The notes: a model not told the origin generated them from the sequence alone. A stretch of DNA of 64,000 nucleotides from Varroa destructor (GCF_002443255.2 NW_019211458.1:33598096-33662095), one strand, 5' to 3'. Numbered from the stretch's first letter, positions 25,272-39,500 are shown. Made by a program: numbers and translations.

Positions 25272-28200
25272 TGTTGACCATCAGGGTTTTAGTTTGAAAA
25301 ATCTGAATATATGAGGTAAGATTTGTAAAGAGCAGTGCTGAGAATCAGGATGAGTGTAATTTGAACATATTCAGTTGAGTATTGTTATCAAAATATATTA
25401 TGAAATACTTTAGTTGATTCGGTCTTATTTTAGGTCTTTTGGCACTTGTGGAACTGGCAGAACCTTCGCCTCCCGTATTTGTTGATGTTGAAGTCGATTC
25501 AAGTCGACTTTCGGCGCGCTCAAATGATGAGCCACTTTTAGTATCTAGCGTATATCGTGCTCCAGCCGGTGCCGGTGGGGTTCAGTCAGTGACAGTAATG
25601 GCGGGGTGCCAGGGCTACGTCGGTACGGTGCTTCTATCAGAAATGCGTTTAGATGCTGAGAGCAAAGGTGTCTCTATCGAAGGTGGCCCCTGCCAGGAGA
25701 GTCACGAGGAAGGAAGCAAAACGAAATCTAGAGATCGGAATCTTACCGTGTCAGCAAAGCCTGTGTACTTACTGGGTACGTGTGACTTTCTTTGATTACT
25801 AGAAGATTTGACCTTGGTAGTAGAAATTGTTTTTTTTTCTAGTTTATTGTTTCTCTGAAAATTGTTTCTATGAGATAACAATAAAGAGCAGTTGAATTGT
25901 AAATATGGTCTGGTGTCTCGCTTTATGCGAGTGCTAACAACGTTATTAGTTTTAGTCACGAGTTTAGGGGCTCATTTCAGAATGGTCATGTAAGTTGGCT
26001 TAAATCGGTAAACAACACGATGGCTTGGACGGCTAAACTCTGGCTGAAAAAAGCCAGAATGCAGTTGGTTAAAGCCTCGCTATTGGTATATAGGATGCAA
26101 TAAGTGTGCTTAAATAAGGAACCAAACGACTTAAATTAGTAAGATAGTATCATTTGAAGAACACATGCATGAATGAGTATTCCAAATAAGAGCTTGCCAA
26201 TACCAAATGTTCTAATTTATTTGTGCCTGTATTAATAACTAGAAATCCGATTTACTGCATTAGGCGAGCCGCACTCTGAAGGTTTCAGAGGTCTCCGTGA
26301 TGACGTTTCATTGGTAACTCAGGTGTCGATGGATCGATTAGGTGTTCTAGAGCACACACTCGATCAGTGGGATACTCCTGTATCACTGGTCATCTACGCT
26401 CCACTTAAAGATGGAAGGCCTTCTGGTGACGATTGGCAACGCTTGTACATCTCCAAAAAGGTTAACTAGAGATATATATATGTGTATGCTGGCGATGCAT
26501 TAGTATCAGCACACATTTCATATATATATATATATATATATATGTAATCCAACGTATTATATTTCCTAGGTCACGGCGTTTAAGTTGCATCCGTCTAGCG
26601 TGGTGAGTCTTGTCTACTCTGTAGATAAAGGGGAGCAGTACCCCATCAACGCTCTTAGAAACATCGCCATACGACAGGTACATAAAAGAATTGGTGTACT
26701 CGTTTCGGTAAATTCTATCTATGCATCATACTCGCTTTTGATTATCAGTCGAAAATTTATGCTTTTGTTATTTTTACCAACCTTCTTGTTAGACAATGCG
26801 CTTTTTCGTCATGGGCCAAAGGCTTAGCTCTAAGCGAAATGGCTCGACCCGTAGTACTATTCCATACGCCATACTTGTTCTATGAGATGCTGTGATAAAC
26901 GGGGCGTACTTATAAATTCGAAGATTAACGTGCTTGTAACGAACGGTTCGTTGAATTAGGCACATTCACGCTTCCTGCTTCTCGCCGATGCAGATTTCCA
27001 GCCATCGCCTGACCTAGCTAGGCGAGTTCTTCCTTTAGCCCGTGACCGAAGCAGAATTTCATCGCGTGCGTCTATCATTGTCCCAGCTTTCGAGTACGCG
27101 GATGTTCCCCACAAAAGCGATGTAGTGGCTGCCAACAAGCAAGAACTTATGCAGCTTATACATGCGCAGGTATTAAGACAAATGTATTAGTGTTGTTTTA
27201 AAGCGGAGACTTAACATAGCTATTGGAATTCCAACGTCTGAAAACTGTAAATAAGTCACGAAGTGGTTCTGACGTCGATTCTTTTCACCGTGAATCTTTT
27301 ACGTTTAAATTATTGTAGAACATAAGTGGCGCGCGTTTTACCAGTGTAGTTCGAACTAGTATTAAGAATTATAATCTAGGAATAAGAAACGTGTAATCTT
27401 TGCAGGGTTCTGCCAGTAATTTTGTGCTGACTTTTCTGTTTACGCAGAGGGTAGCAAATCTTACTTGTTTACATAGAAATCATGGATTTGTTTGTTCACT
27501 GTTATTACACACTGTTACACACTAATTTTTTACTGAGAACAGCACTGCACGTTTATCACAAGTGTGTGGATCGAATAAACGTTCCACTCACACTTTGATA
27601 ATAAAAAAAAGTTGGGTAAAACAACTACAGGAGTAGATTTGGCTCTGTGTGTACTGCTTCAGAACGTTATGAGCACCCCTTAGGTGCCCCAAGATGGCTA
27701 GCTTTCGGTATTCGAGCTACATGTTCTATTGAGATTTTTGTTCATTACTGTCCTATAGGGTATTGTATCGCCTTTTCGCCGTAAGGAATCGCCACAGTCA
27801 CACGCCGCAACAGATTACTGGCGGTGGTATACAGCCTCGGAGGCATACGAAGTAAAACCATCCTCTGATAAGTTTGAGCCATATCTGGTTGTCGAGAAAA
27901 ATGCACATTTACCTCTCTACTGGGAGAAATTTACTGGTAGGTTCTGGACTGTAACTTATTACAGTATATTTGTGTGTCAACAAGTAATATTATAAAAAAA
28001 CACTTTCACAGTTAAATGTCCATTTATAATAATAAATTAAGAAAATGAAATAGATTATTTCTGTTTATATGTATAAGCTCATCATAGAAAAATTTAGTCT
28101 TTCTATATATAAATAGTATCTGGTTTCACGTCAATGAGTGCATATGCTTCTACGTAGTCACAAAACTAGGTTTCTATAGATTTGTTTTAAAATTTATTTT

Positions 28201-29105
28201 TACTCGCACTCACTATTGTCGATTTTGTCAATACATTTCAGGTTATGGAATGAATAAAATAAGCCATATGTCTGAACTTCGCGTAGCAGGATACAAATTT
28301 TGGGTGGCACCGGACGTTTGGCTCATTCACGTACCTCACAGGTGTATACTAACGACAAAATCTCAAAAATCTTTTACTCAGACTTAAATATATTAAATAC
28401 ACAAGGACATTTTTTCTGCAGATATAGCAGCATAGAGTAATTGTATTTTATACACCATAGCTCTCAATCAATTTTTATTTAAAGATTATATTTAGTTGTA
28501 ACAATAGAAAGAGCAGTTGAGCTGATTACTAACATAATACATAATCATATGAAAACACGAAGACAATTTTAAAGCAGAAATCATGCTTTCATTGCTTCAC
28601 ATCGCAGTTTTTGAAGCTTTACACGATTGACAGAACTACGTTATTATTAATAACTACATTATTTTAATAGTATTTGTTAGTTTCTTCTTTAGCTGGGCTT
28701 AATTGCAAGCTACTTTTGAGCATTCAGTAAATATACATTATAACAGCTATACTGCTTTATGCTGCTTTGTTGTGCTGTAAGCTATCTAAGTCAAATTATT
28801 ATTTTTATTTCTACTATTTTTATTGTTATTTTCCTTTTCTTACAATTTTTATTTACATGTCGAATTGTAGGTATGTTACAAGAATTTGATAAATCTTGTT
28901 TAATTATTAGAATACATTTTCGTATTCTTACTAGGCATCTAATAAAATATTGTATTTTTGTTCTATCTCCAGGCTTTCAACGCATTTCGCTGATCATCTT
29001 CAAAATGCCACTTATCGACTAGCTAACAGAGCTCTACGCTTCGAATTTCTTCACTATCTTCGACGAAAATACCATCTTGATTGCAACGACGAGCGAGCTC
29101 TTTGA
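23164..29105 (+). CDS. GT49-family glycosyltransferase (B4GAT1/LARGE-like)
   Basis: Predicted type II Golgi enzyme of 574 residues. Family members transfer glucuronic acid in matriglycan synthesis on dystroglycan; the substrate here is inferred from family only. Exons: 23164-23620, 25434-25775, 26264-26460, 26570-26677, 26960-27169, 27759-27936, 28242-28341 and 28973-29105. All have GT-AG borders, compatible phases and a total length divisible by three. A short hydrophobic segment (VYLVLLANVAIF, about residues 25-36) could be the signal anchor. From residue 267 the GT49 order is visible: DDVSLVTQVSMDRL, YPINALRNIAIR, LLLADADF with the metal-binding DAD at 378-380, EPYLVV, YWEKFTGYGMNKISHMSELR, and IHVPH followed by a helical tail. 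There is no GT8 domain as in LARGE. Residues 40-266 match nothing I know. A second in-frame ATG at 23230 is an alternative start. An additional upstream exon cannot be excluded. Confidence 0.87.
25213..25269 (+). repeat. (TA)n microsatellite in intron 1 of the GT49 gene
   Basis: An uninterrupted alternating run of about 57 bases, in the intron between the first and second coding exons. It ends about 165 nt before the acceptor at 25433. Confidence 0.97.
26521..26543 (+). repeat. (TA)n microsatellite in intron 3 of the GT49 gene
   Basis: About 23 alternating bases within the 109-nt intron at 26461-26569, 26 nt from its acceptor. Length variation here would change the size of a very short intron. 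Confidence 0.95.
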
Positions 29106-30164
29106 TCACGCAATAGCTTGTGCAGACTTAGTTCTGAAGTTATATCCTCGAGTGTGCTACTCTTCAGCCCTTTTCAGGAAGAGGGTTTTTAACAGCAATA
29201 AGGCTGTATGGACAACTGAAGTTAAGATTCTCCTAAAAGTCCTAAAACAACTTCAAAGTAACATAGTCGTCATATAAAGAGGGATATACATACAAATATA
29301 TCTCAAACAATACAATATGAACAAATTCCGCAAATAGTCTGGTCTTACTCCAGAAATATGTACCGCACCTAAGAGCCGCTATAAACTTTAGTGTCCTTCG
29401 ACTTCTCTCAACTATATTTAGTCTGTAGGTGTTCGAGGATAAATATGAATAAGGACATCTAGGTATGCGGTAGCACTAGTAATTATGACAAAACTTCACC
29501 TGGGTACTATCGTTATGTAGGTAAACACGTGGATCATTAATTATTTCATGTCGGGGAACCTTGGGTAAACAAGAATCAATTATCTAATGTAATTTAACGA
29601 TTTTCAACCTAAAATCGTCTCATAGCCACTGGTCTCTGATGAAAAACCGTTTTGAACAACACTTTTTCGTGAGGGTCGACGGTCAAGAGTATCAAGATGG
29701 GGACATTTCTTACAAACGGCTTTAGTGTACGATGAATTTACCATTACCGCAGTTACGTTGAGGATTGTTTGGACAAATTGTTCATTATTTGTCATTTACC
29801 GCTGATTCAAAAACGTATCTTTATCTCTGAAATTTCAGATGCAGATTAAGAAATGTACTTTTTTAACACGAGGTAATGCCGGCACATATAGTAGAAGTGC
29901 ACGAGTACGATTTATGCAAGCTTTATTACTTATAGCGGGTTGTTTTTAGTAAGTCCAATCTTTAACCCCATCTCTTCGAATGCACCAGTTGATCATTTGT
30001 GTCTGGACAATTATATATAATATGTTCTTTGGCTTGAGCATGCTAGAGACAAATGAAACTAATACACAAACACTATTTTGAAAAGTGAAAACCTGAAGAC
30101 GCTAAATTAGAGAAACTTTGGTGCTTGGACCTTGGTCCACAGACGCACCTATTTTTTATAAACT

Positions 30165-30242
30165 AGCTTCGATTGTTGAAACTCTTTTGAAAAAAAAAAC
30201 GTGTGCAGTTTTTGTACAAAAAAAACTTCAACAATCATAGCT
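30165..30242 (+). repeat. Inverted repeat with hairpin potential
   Basis: Arms of 16 nt at 30165-30180 and 30227-30242 pair at 14 of 16 positions (AGCTTCGATTGTTGAA against AGCTATGATTGTTGAA). The A-rich loop is 46 nt. The stem extends weakly toward the loop. It could be a short transposon relic or chance. Confidence 0.6.
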
Positions 30243-33200
30243 TAAAATTTCAAATAAAAAATCGGTCTTTTGTTCTAAGTCACTCTATTTTAAGGCGGTA
30301 TAATTTCGTATTAAACTCATGAATGATTTGCTTGTATTTCTCACGTTGTTTGCTCTGATATGAAAGGTTGCAGCTAACACTAGTACAAGAAGTGGTTCTT
30401 TTAAAGCACAAAATTTTCAGGAAAACCTTGGTAAATAGAAAACTTGGTGTCTAACATATTTTTTGGTTAAAGAAGCTTATTCGGGCAAAAAATACTTAAC
30501 GGTTAGGCAGAGCTTTTTTGCTAAAAAGGGTCCTCCACTTAAAAAATGTCTAGAAAAAAATCGTATTGCTGAGGTGGTTCCCTGGCCAAGGAAGAATTTT
30601 GCCTTGAGACCATTGTTTCGACAATGTGGTTAAGGAAGATCGGGTACCTAGAGAAGGTTTACTGGCTAAGAAGACCAATTAAAAAAAGATCAAACAAAGA
30701 CCTCAGAGTGAGAAAGAGATTTAAAATTGTCCATAATGAAGACAAGTAGTTCACAATTACAAATAGATCTTTACTAAGACACGGCAAAACATAGGAGTCT
30801 CAGTGCCAATAGGCTCTAGCTTCATCAAAAAGTATTCGACGTATACCATTCAAGTGATAGCAGTAAGGAAGCAAAATCATTAGAAAGAACTTGACGTAAA
30901 GCTCGTGGGCTGAGCTGGGACAAAAAGTCGGTATAAAACTGCTATTGGCTTCTTTAAGCAACATTCACTTGAAATTTACTTATTGCATACTATTTTAAGT
31001 CACTACTAAATTTCAAGCCATTGAATAAGACAGAAGTGTAATTGTATCTTCGTTTGCTAACGAATTTGATTTCAGTATTCGCATTCTAAGTGTGTACAGC
31101 ATGTCACTGTTACAAGTGACACTATCGTCACACAGAATTGGTAAATATACACTAAACCATGTTAGATTTTGAAAAATACAGATATGTCTCAATAAAGGTA
31201 TAAGGGTGATACGCAAACAATGTATGCAGATATCAATTACAGTGCTGCGACATTCCTTTTTGTTGTTGATCTGTTTATAAGGTTGATTAACTCTTACAAA
31301 TACAATTTGCGTACATTTTAATACGCAGCCTTTGCAATTGGGGTTTCCAGTTATTGTACAACTAAGTAATTCAATGTTAAGGAAGGGACACGTGGCTTCG
31401 TAGGTAAACGACAACGCATTTAAAATTGTCGCACCTGACCTGCATGTTATAGACTGCTACTCACATTGTAATCTTTAGTTTTTATATTTTATTAGAGATT
31501 TGTTATAGAGACTACGCATTGAAACGACATATTCGATGATGTGAAAGCATCGATATGCTAATCATGTCAATAAATAAGTAATAGCCAGCAAGAAACAGCA
31601 CTATTTTTACAAAAAACTTTACTTGTTAAGTGTTGAATGGTAGCGACACTATGGAGTATTGTAGAGTAATAAACACATTTATTAACCAATATTATCATAT
31701 GTTTTTTTAAATATAAACACTAATACATGGATGACATAGCTAATTGACCCCTCCGCTTCCCAATACATAAATAATATGCAAGCCTATCGTTCAGGCGGGA
31801 TGAAAAATACGCTCCAATATCTAGTAAAGTAAAATGGCGGCAGTGTATTTTAGTAAATATAATAGTACAACTACTTTAACTGCGTAGAATTTGCTGCCTT
31901 CGTCATTATGTATTCCAACCGGAAGAGTCTGCTTCCGCCGATAAGCCAGCGGACTACTTGGGATGTCATCGTTGCATGTTTACCAGTGAATATAAGAGTT
32001 TACTCATTGCTTTTGATTCGTCAACAAATTAGCTACGTAGCTTGTCGACAACATAAGCGGATACTTTGGCATGATATTCACGATCTTCAGCATTTACAGC
32101 CAACTGAACGAAAATACGACCATGTAGAATTCGAACCAGATCTCTTGAAGGGCTTACCCTGAGCTTTGCTCTCGGCTATAGCTGCCAGCCGATATCACGA
32201 TTAGTGCCTCTGCATATTTTCTTCAACCCGACCTCCCGCGAACACGTTTGCCCATCTGTAATGGTACCATGCGTAACCAGAGGCGCTTCGTTAAACGCAT
32301 CGGTAACTTCTTATTCGCTATGGAGTTCTCCAAAATTCAGGTGCAATTTACGTAACATCAAATGGCAGCAGATAAAAAGGTCGACGTAAGGAATAGAAAG
32401 GCAACATAATCGAAAATCCTATTGAGTAATCCAAATGCTGTTTGCCAAATAAAATATCATTCAGAAGAAGCCACAGTGAAGAAGCCATAATGGGTTCGAG
32501 TTTACAAAGGACCTCAGTTTACCATTCGAGTTACTGGTTAGTTTCGATTCATCTAGAAACCTATTATTTGCTATTGGTTGTATCTGAGGTTTGCTCTACA
32601 AAGAAATAAATCCAAATAGCTTGCGAGTAAACCTATTAATCCAACGCAAGAAGTCCAGTTACTTCGATCAAGAAAGATAATTTATTGTAAAGAGGGTACC
32701 GTTATGCTCGTTAAATAATAAGATTCATTTATGATGAACGAACTCTGCGACTTAAACAAATACTTATTTGTCGTTTTCTATTAACTTGAAATTGAGTGTC
32801 AATCAAACACTACATATTTGTCTTCACCTTCGTCGAAAACGATAAAAGCGTTGAAAATAACTTTTTCCTCATCCATGCCTGCCATTTTGTAACCAAAAAT
32901 TTACAGAGATTGCGCAAAGTTGATAACGCTCGTTACATCTCTGAGCATTTCTTCTACGTTGCAATTACAATACAGCCCATTTGACCAAAGGATGTTTTGA
33001 TATTGCTTTTTGATAAGAAACCTAGGAAAAAAAATTATATATAAAACGTTGAAATGCTTCCTATATTTCTAAGTGACACTCATGACCACTCCTCTGGGTG
33101 AAAAAAAAAACCCTCGATATTACCATTGATCTAGCTTCTTCGAAGTCTTGTGCAAGATGGGGCCGTGCTGAACTTAACTGGCGTTTCGCAAAAAGAGCCT

Positions 33201-35582
33201 TTTTATAGTTAAGAGGAGAATGGTTATCAATAGATTTACGAAGCCGTAAAGTAACTATTTAAATGGCTCTTGTAACTGTTAGCTTTTTTGCTTTTCCTCT
33301 TTTTCGATAAAACCTTTGTCATCATGTGTCGCGTGTTGAAATTAACTAAATATTTTGAGCATCTCATCCGATCACCAATACCGAACGAAGCGTGTTCAAG
33401 CTCAGATTCGAACCCATACCGTCATCTTTTCCTCAGGTTTAGCAGACAAACATCATGGAAACAACAATGAGATACGAATCATGGCATACTCTTGGTTTCT
33501 CGTAGTTATTACGGAGACGCGCGAAAAGGTTCGCACATTAACCACTTAGACTACTGTAGAATATTGTGGAACTTGCCGAATAAATTCTTTGATAGTATCC
33601 CATTAAATTTATTTTAGAAGAAAGCCTTTCAAGTTCGCGTACCATGACTCTAGGCAGCCTTATTAAATTGGGGGGTGTAAACACTAGATAATTATCATCG
33701 ATGCCGTACCATCCTTTTCCCAATCAATTGAAGCTAAGATTTCCTTAAACTCAGCTATCTGGTTCTGCGTAACCATGGCGGACATGTTAAAGTCGAATTT
33801 TAATCAACCGAGGAAGTCAGTTTTCCAACAGCTGAGGTCAGCTCTAAATCAGCAGCAGCAACTGTTGCTGCGGGGCTTGTCTCTTCAGTAGATGTACGGG
33901 CATCGTCGTTTAGATCTGAAACTTTAGCATTAATTATCAGCAGGGATTTGCTCGTAATTTACTAATCCGAGGAAGGTTAGCTAGAAGAAGGTTAAGATAA
34001 GATTACATTCAACGAATGATGGGTAAACAATGTTAGACCCTACATTTATCAGAGCTTTTTGACTTGTTTTGTAATTCCAAAGGAGATACGGTTAATTCTA
34101 AATAGTATGTACGTTTGGTTTAATGAATATTCCAGTTACACTTAATTTTCTAAACGCCTTCAAGAGAAATAATTTCGAGCCGTTAATAATTTTTGATAAA
34201 TTTTTTCAATAAAAATAATTTTTGAAATATATTTGTACTCGACTGTGATTTGTGATCGTGTTCTTAAAATGGTTAGGAAATATCTGTCGCTCAATGGAAG
34301 GAATCTCTACTTATGCTCCAGAATGAAGCCGTTCGAGATTTTGTATTAAATGAAAGCATTCGTTTAGTTGGTCTTGTATAAAAGCAAATAAGACCTATTA
34401 AATTTAAGATCAATCGCCATTTCCTGTTTTCTTCTTACTCCCTACATAGACTTAGTGAGATTAAGGAGCACTTCGGAAATTAATTTCTAACGGCAATTAA
34501 GGCGTGTGTGGTAAGCCAAACAAAGGACTTTTGACCGTAGCTGATCGTAAGCCAAGAGTGCCTTGGCATGATGTATTTGTTGTAAAGCTTGAATCAGTAA
34601 CCTTTGACTTGACAACCCAGTGCGCATATATTCTGTCAATATGCACCCTCTAATGTACATATACCTTATGAGAAACTTTTCAATAGTACATACTATTTTT
34701 TTATGATTGCTAACGTTACACAGTTAAGCTTGAGCACCAGCTACATATAACAGTTGAAAAGCAACTTCGTGTTTACATAGTAAATGAGACAAGCCGTTGT
34801 TACTAAATCTAATCTCTCTTCTTGTTTCTCGCCGAAAAAGCAGACGGGATTAGCAGTCTTAAAAAGAACGCCCGTTAAAGACAGGTCGAAGCGTCTTAGT
34901 TCAGTATGCAAAGCCAATCGTGTGCCAGTCGAGTCGTTTGAAGAGCGTTATCAATAGGTTCACCCTCTATTATAGAATCACAGCGCTTTCGAGCTACTTA
35001 TGTTTGACTCTTTCTGTTGTCTTCAGAATCTGTTTTTTAGCTTTCTACATCAGTCAGGCTTAGTCACAGACACTCCGGAATTATCAGGTAAACTTTTTGT
35101 TGGCGTCCTGCACATATTTTACTACACAGAACACTGAATTTCACTGGATGTGGATAATAAAGAGAGCAGTTACTTAACAGGCTAGGAGGTAAATTTGTTG
35201 TCACTGCATTAGTTGTTGATAACAGAAGGTCAATTTTTCTAAGTAGAATTTATTTAGCTTTATGTTTATTAATGACACATGTGTGAATTCGTTGTTGAAG
35301 AGGTTTTTAGAATATTTAAAAATCGTGCGAAGTATATGGAAAATAATTATCTGTAGCTATCCGTATCAATTATCCGTAGTTTACACCGTATTCAATTATC
35401 AGGTAAAGAAGCGATATTGATCATCCCTCTGCACAGGTCACCTTTATGGACCAGCAATTTCATCGCCACTTCGGTAAATTGGCATTGTCAATGTCCTCAT
35501 GTCACGATTTAAGTGATCAAAAGTTTACCTGACTTCTTCGGATTTTGTAATAAGATATAATCGGAGCACATGCGGCGATTCT

Positions 35583-35691
<109 letters not shown>

Positions 35692-36343
35692 GAGTCAGGT
35701 CAGACCAAATAGCGCTCTAGAACCGTTGCCTTACAGAAAAATTATTTCCATTATTGATCAATGAAGAATTAATCACCTTAGTCTGACCTACAAGAATGGG
35801 AGGCTTTAGTTACCCCCATTGTCTTTCTTATGTCTTTGCTTCATTGAATTTTTTACTATATGGTAGTACAACTAATGCTGTTAATGTTTGTTCGTTGTTT
35901 CGTTTCCTCCACTGTTGCGTGGACACTCTCTTATTTATTGTGTCGTCTTTAGTATCGCTCTGTAAATCGGTTGACGATGACTTTGGAGGCTAGAGAGCAA
36001 AAGTGCCAATGGTATGTGCTCGAAAGAGGCTACTAGTTAGGGGACCAGTTGTAATAACAGCTTTTTCTTTCCTTTCCGTTCCACACGTCTTCGTTTTCAT
36101 TTTTATCCTCTGTTCTACCAAAACTTGCTATTCGCTTATATGCAGCGTTAACTCTATTTCGACTAGAGGTCTATCAGTGGACCATTTCGTCTGGCATCGC
36201 GTGACCAAAGCGCGCAGTAGCATCGCGTTGATCTCGTCAACTCATTTCGTATTGTCCTTTACTCCCTCTACTGAACAGTAGCTCGCTGAACCAAACTCCT
36301 GTTAGCGGCCCCAACCGCTGTGTTGGTCTGTGTAACTCTACAG

Positions 36344-36536
36344 TGAGTCAGCAACTCAGTCGTTGCTAGCATTAGCGGCTGCTGCTGTCGGCCTAGGCTT
36401 CCTCAACATACGACCGAACAGGCTGGGCCTTATGGGCCTCACACATTGGAAGAAACGAGACTTACGTGAATTTCTACCCAATGAGCCAACAGGGCAGGCG
36501 GTTGGCGGCCATGCTTCCGAAATTGTACCTGGCTAG
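36344..36536 (+). CDS. Possible terminal exon without recognised family
   Basis: The frame opens after an acceptor-like AACTCTACAG (ending 36343) and runs 64 codons to a TAG at 36534-36536. There is one leading nucleotide, so a donor exon ending after two codon bases would be needed. The residues look protein-like: an Ala/Leu-rich hydrophobic stretch, then NIRPNRLGLMGLTHWKKRDL and a short polar tail. The region is GC-richer than its surroundings. No upstream exon was found, and 64 open codons can occur by chance. Confidence 0.2.
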
Positions 36537-39500
36537 TATTCAGTTTATAAGGGTGATGCTTCGCGGCTATCAGACAACGCGCGGCTAAAAGCATCAGGCT
36601 AGGTCATTAATATCGAATGAGCCTTTGTTCACTTTTGATTTAAGTTTACTGGTTTAGAAAGTTCAATGCAAATCGCGACGTGTTGAATCGCTCATTTCTT
36701 ATAGAGAAGCAAAATGTTAGCAGATATTTATTAAAGTAAAATTGGATGAACTGAAAACCCGCAGATAAACGGCGTGTACATACCGATAGCTTACATTTAT
36801 TCGTACACATGTGTGAATTTTATTGTGTAATCTGTACATGTGCATTGTTTAATGAAGGGGCTAGGGAGCTGATAGGGATATTTGTTTACTTGCCGCTGGC
36901 GGTTTTCATTTTGTAATTTGTTAAACATTTCCGAACCGTTAAAACGAAAGGTCGAGAAGACATTTCCCGTAGGATTTCGAATAAAGCAGAACCATTTGAG
37001 AAAAATGAATGGCGCTCGATATTAACGTTAGAAGTGAATTAAGAAGTTCTAATGTGTTTCTGCATGACGCCGGCGCGTCCTTTTTATTTGGAAAGCTAGA
37101 ACAACTTATAGACAACCGCCAACATGCGGTATTAAAGAAATACCGAAACAGATCATTTTTTTGAAGCTGGTTATAGTTAACATGTACCAGTATCTACATA
37201 TTGATATATAGCATCAGAAGATCATCAGCTGAAGCTTATTCCTTCAATTCTTGTTTATAAAAATATTTGCAACACATTTTGAGCCCGTTAGCCCAGAACA
37301 TGTACATAAATAATGCTATTCTGCCACTCGCTGCTAGGAGTTTAAATCGATTATTTGTTCCGTAAGGCTAACCTAATTGTTTTGTAGTTGAGTCACTCTA
37401 TTCAGTACATGACACCTTTTAGATTTATTTAAAAACTGTAGTATAATGAAAACTTACTGCGTTCGAAGACTTATCAAAGATTTAAGATAAAAAAAAATTA
37501 ATCAGAATAAACTAAATTTTTTATATTTGTAAAGTATATCGTGTTATGTAAGGGTGTTCTAGAAGCTTACGGACTAAAAAATTTTAACAGCTCCGAATTG
37601 ATAACATTCAGTCGTCATAACTGTGAACCAGTGAGTAACGCAATCAAAACAAGCAAGAAATCTAAATAGATTTTAGTGATTTCATTGGTAGAAGAAAACA
37701 GCTAATTACCAACGCACTTATTCGTGGTAAGTGACTAAAATTAATAGAACTCCTCCATTTGTAAAAATAATTATAGGTCAAATAAATGAATATCTTTGAT
37801 GGGCTATTGTGAAGAATTTCTGTGTATACCTTCAAATCATTAAAATATATGCAGGACACCTCGATAACTATAGCCCTAGATCAAGTTAAATAATTAAAAA
37901 ACCAGTTTTGGTGTGCTCTTTCGATCTCCACTTTGCGACGTTATTTTGACGAACAACAACTTGACATAATAGCCAATGGATTTTATATAAATAATATATA
38001 TAAATTTATCTTAAAGATAGGGATTAGATCAAACTCAGTCTAATGCTGTTGTTAAACGATACATAAAGCGGAAAACCATCAGGACTATATGTTTGTAGGT
38101 CGAAAAGACCCACATCGAATGCAAAACGCATTTTAAAGTTACCTGATATTATGCGAGCATGCGATCATCATGCGACTAGAGCGGTGCCTACTCGAGATTT
38201 GGCCTTTTTCTCAATGTTTCGCTTCGCAGTTCTTTTTCGATGTTGCAAATTTTTGTCCGTCTGAGCATAGATAGGAAAGACACTATCTCCGGTTGGCCAG
38301 ACCAGACCAGGTGAGCTGCCCCTTCGTAGTGTGGACAGGTACTAAGCCTTGGTCTTGCCAAAGAAAGGACGCCTTTTAGGGTTTTTGAGTAGTTCAGGGT
38401 AGTCAGCCGCGAAGGGCGATTTGCTTCTATAGTTTACTGCACTCCCTGTAGCTATTATACTGCTCGTATGGTTGCCCCTGTGTCTTAGGAAGACCTAAGA
38501 CGATCAGTAATACCAGTCAAGCAAAGCGTGGCAGTGTTTGACCGCTTCTCGTACTATGGGAAACTCAACAGCCTAACTCAAAACGATAGATCGCTGTAAA
38601 AAGAACTTAAAAGCATAGAGGCAAAACGACATCCGGTCCTACCTCGCTCGGAAAGAAGGTACTGTGAGTGTTTACGCTTCCTCTGCAACGGACAGGCCTA
38701 AAAATAAGGCAGCGTTCTCATTTTGTATTGAACAACCATGTGGCTGCAGACCATAGCTCGAAGCAGTCTAAGCACTGGCAAATTATAGACCAAAAGAATT
38801 GGCCGAGGCAGTACAAAAAGGTAAGGCTAATATAAATCTTCAAAAGCGCATTCTGACTGATTAAGATCTCAAGTTCGAATGAGTGATAATATTCCTTTCC
38901 ATGGTCTACATAGCGGCGCTCGATATTTCTGAATTAATTTTCAAAAATTTAACCTTCGAACAACCAACAGTGTATCAACTATTGTTATAACTTAATAACT
39001 CAAACGATGCATTTTCCCTAGGAAGTAACACGAATATTGCCTCGAAATTCGTCACGATAAGAGAAATTCATTTTATGCAGGAGCAGAACCAGCGCTTTAA
39101 AAGTTGAATTAGCCGGTTTTTGGTAAAGTTGTTATACCTAATTATTGCAATTATAACACTTTTAAAAATATTTATCGTTCTAGTAGAGGTTTATCCCATT
39201 CATTGTATGAACGGAAACATGTGAAGCGTCTTTAACCAGCAAATATGAATATAACAAGCTACGTCATCGTGTTCAAATTTAGATTAGAAATGTATGCAAT
39301 GGGTTGCTTTACCGACCATCACCTTGCCTTTGACCGCTATTTCAGCTGGAAAAGATCGTGCAAAGATAACGTTTTATATCGGAGTTGACTTGTGGTACTT
39401 GACATTCGAATATCGAATAGATAAACATGGTAGATCTAAGACATTTGGATAGATTTGTCAAAACTCGTTAAATTGAGGTGTTAATGTTTAATTTTGGAAA

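Noticed and set aside
32121..32220. tRNA-like B-box (GGTTCGAATTC on the minus strand)
   Set aside because: No acceptor stem, A-box or anticodon arm of the right geometry could be drawn around it.
33380..33440. Second B-box-like string (GGGTTCGAATCT on the minus strand)
   Set aside because: The flanks do not form a cloverleaf and no A-box lies at the expected distance.
38280..38720. GC-richer patch suspected to be a retroelement
   Set aside because: All frames are interrupted, and no reverse transcriptase, integrase or terminal-repeat motif was seen.
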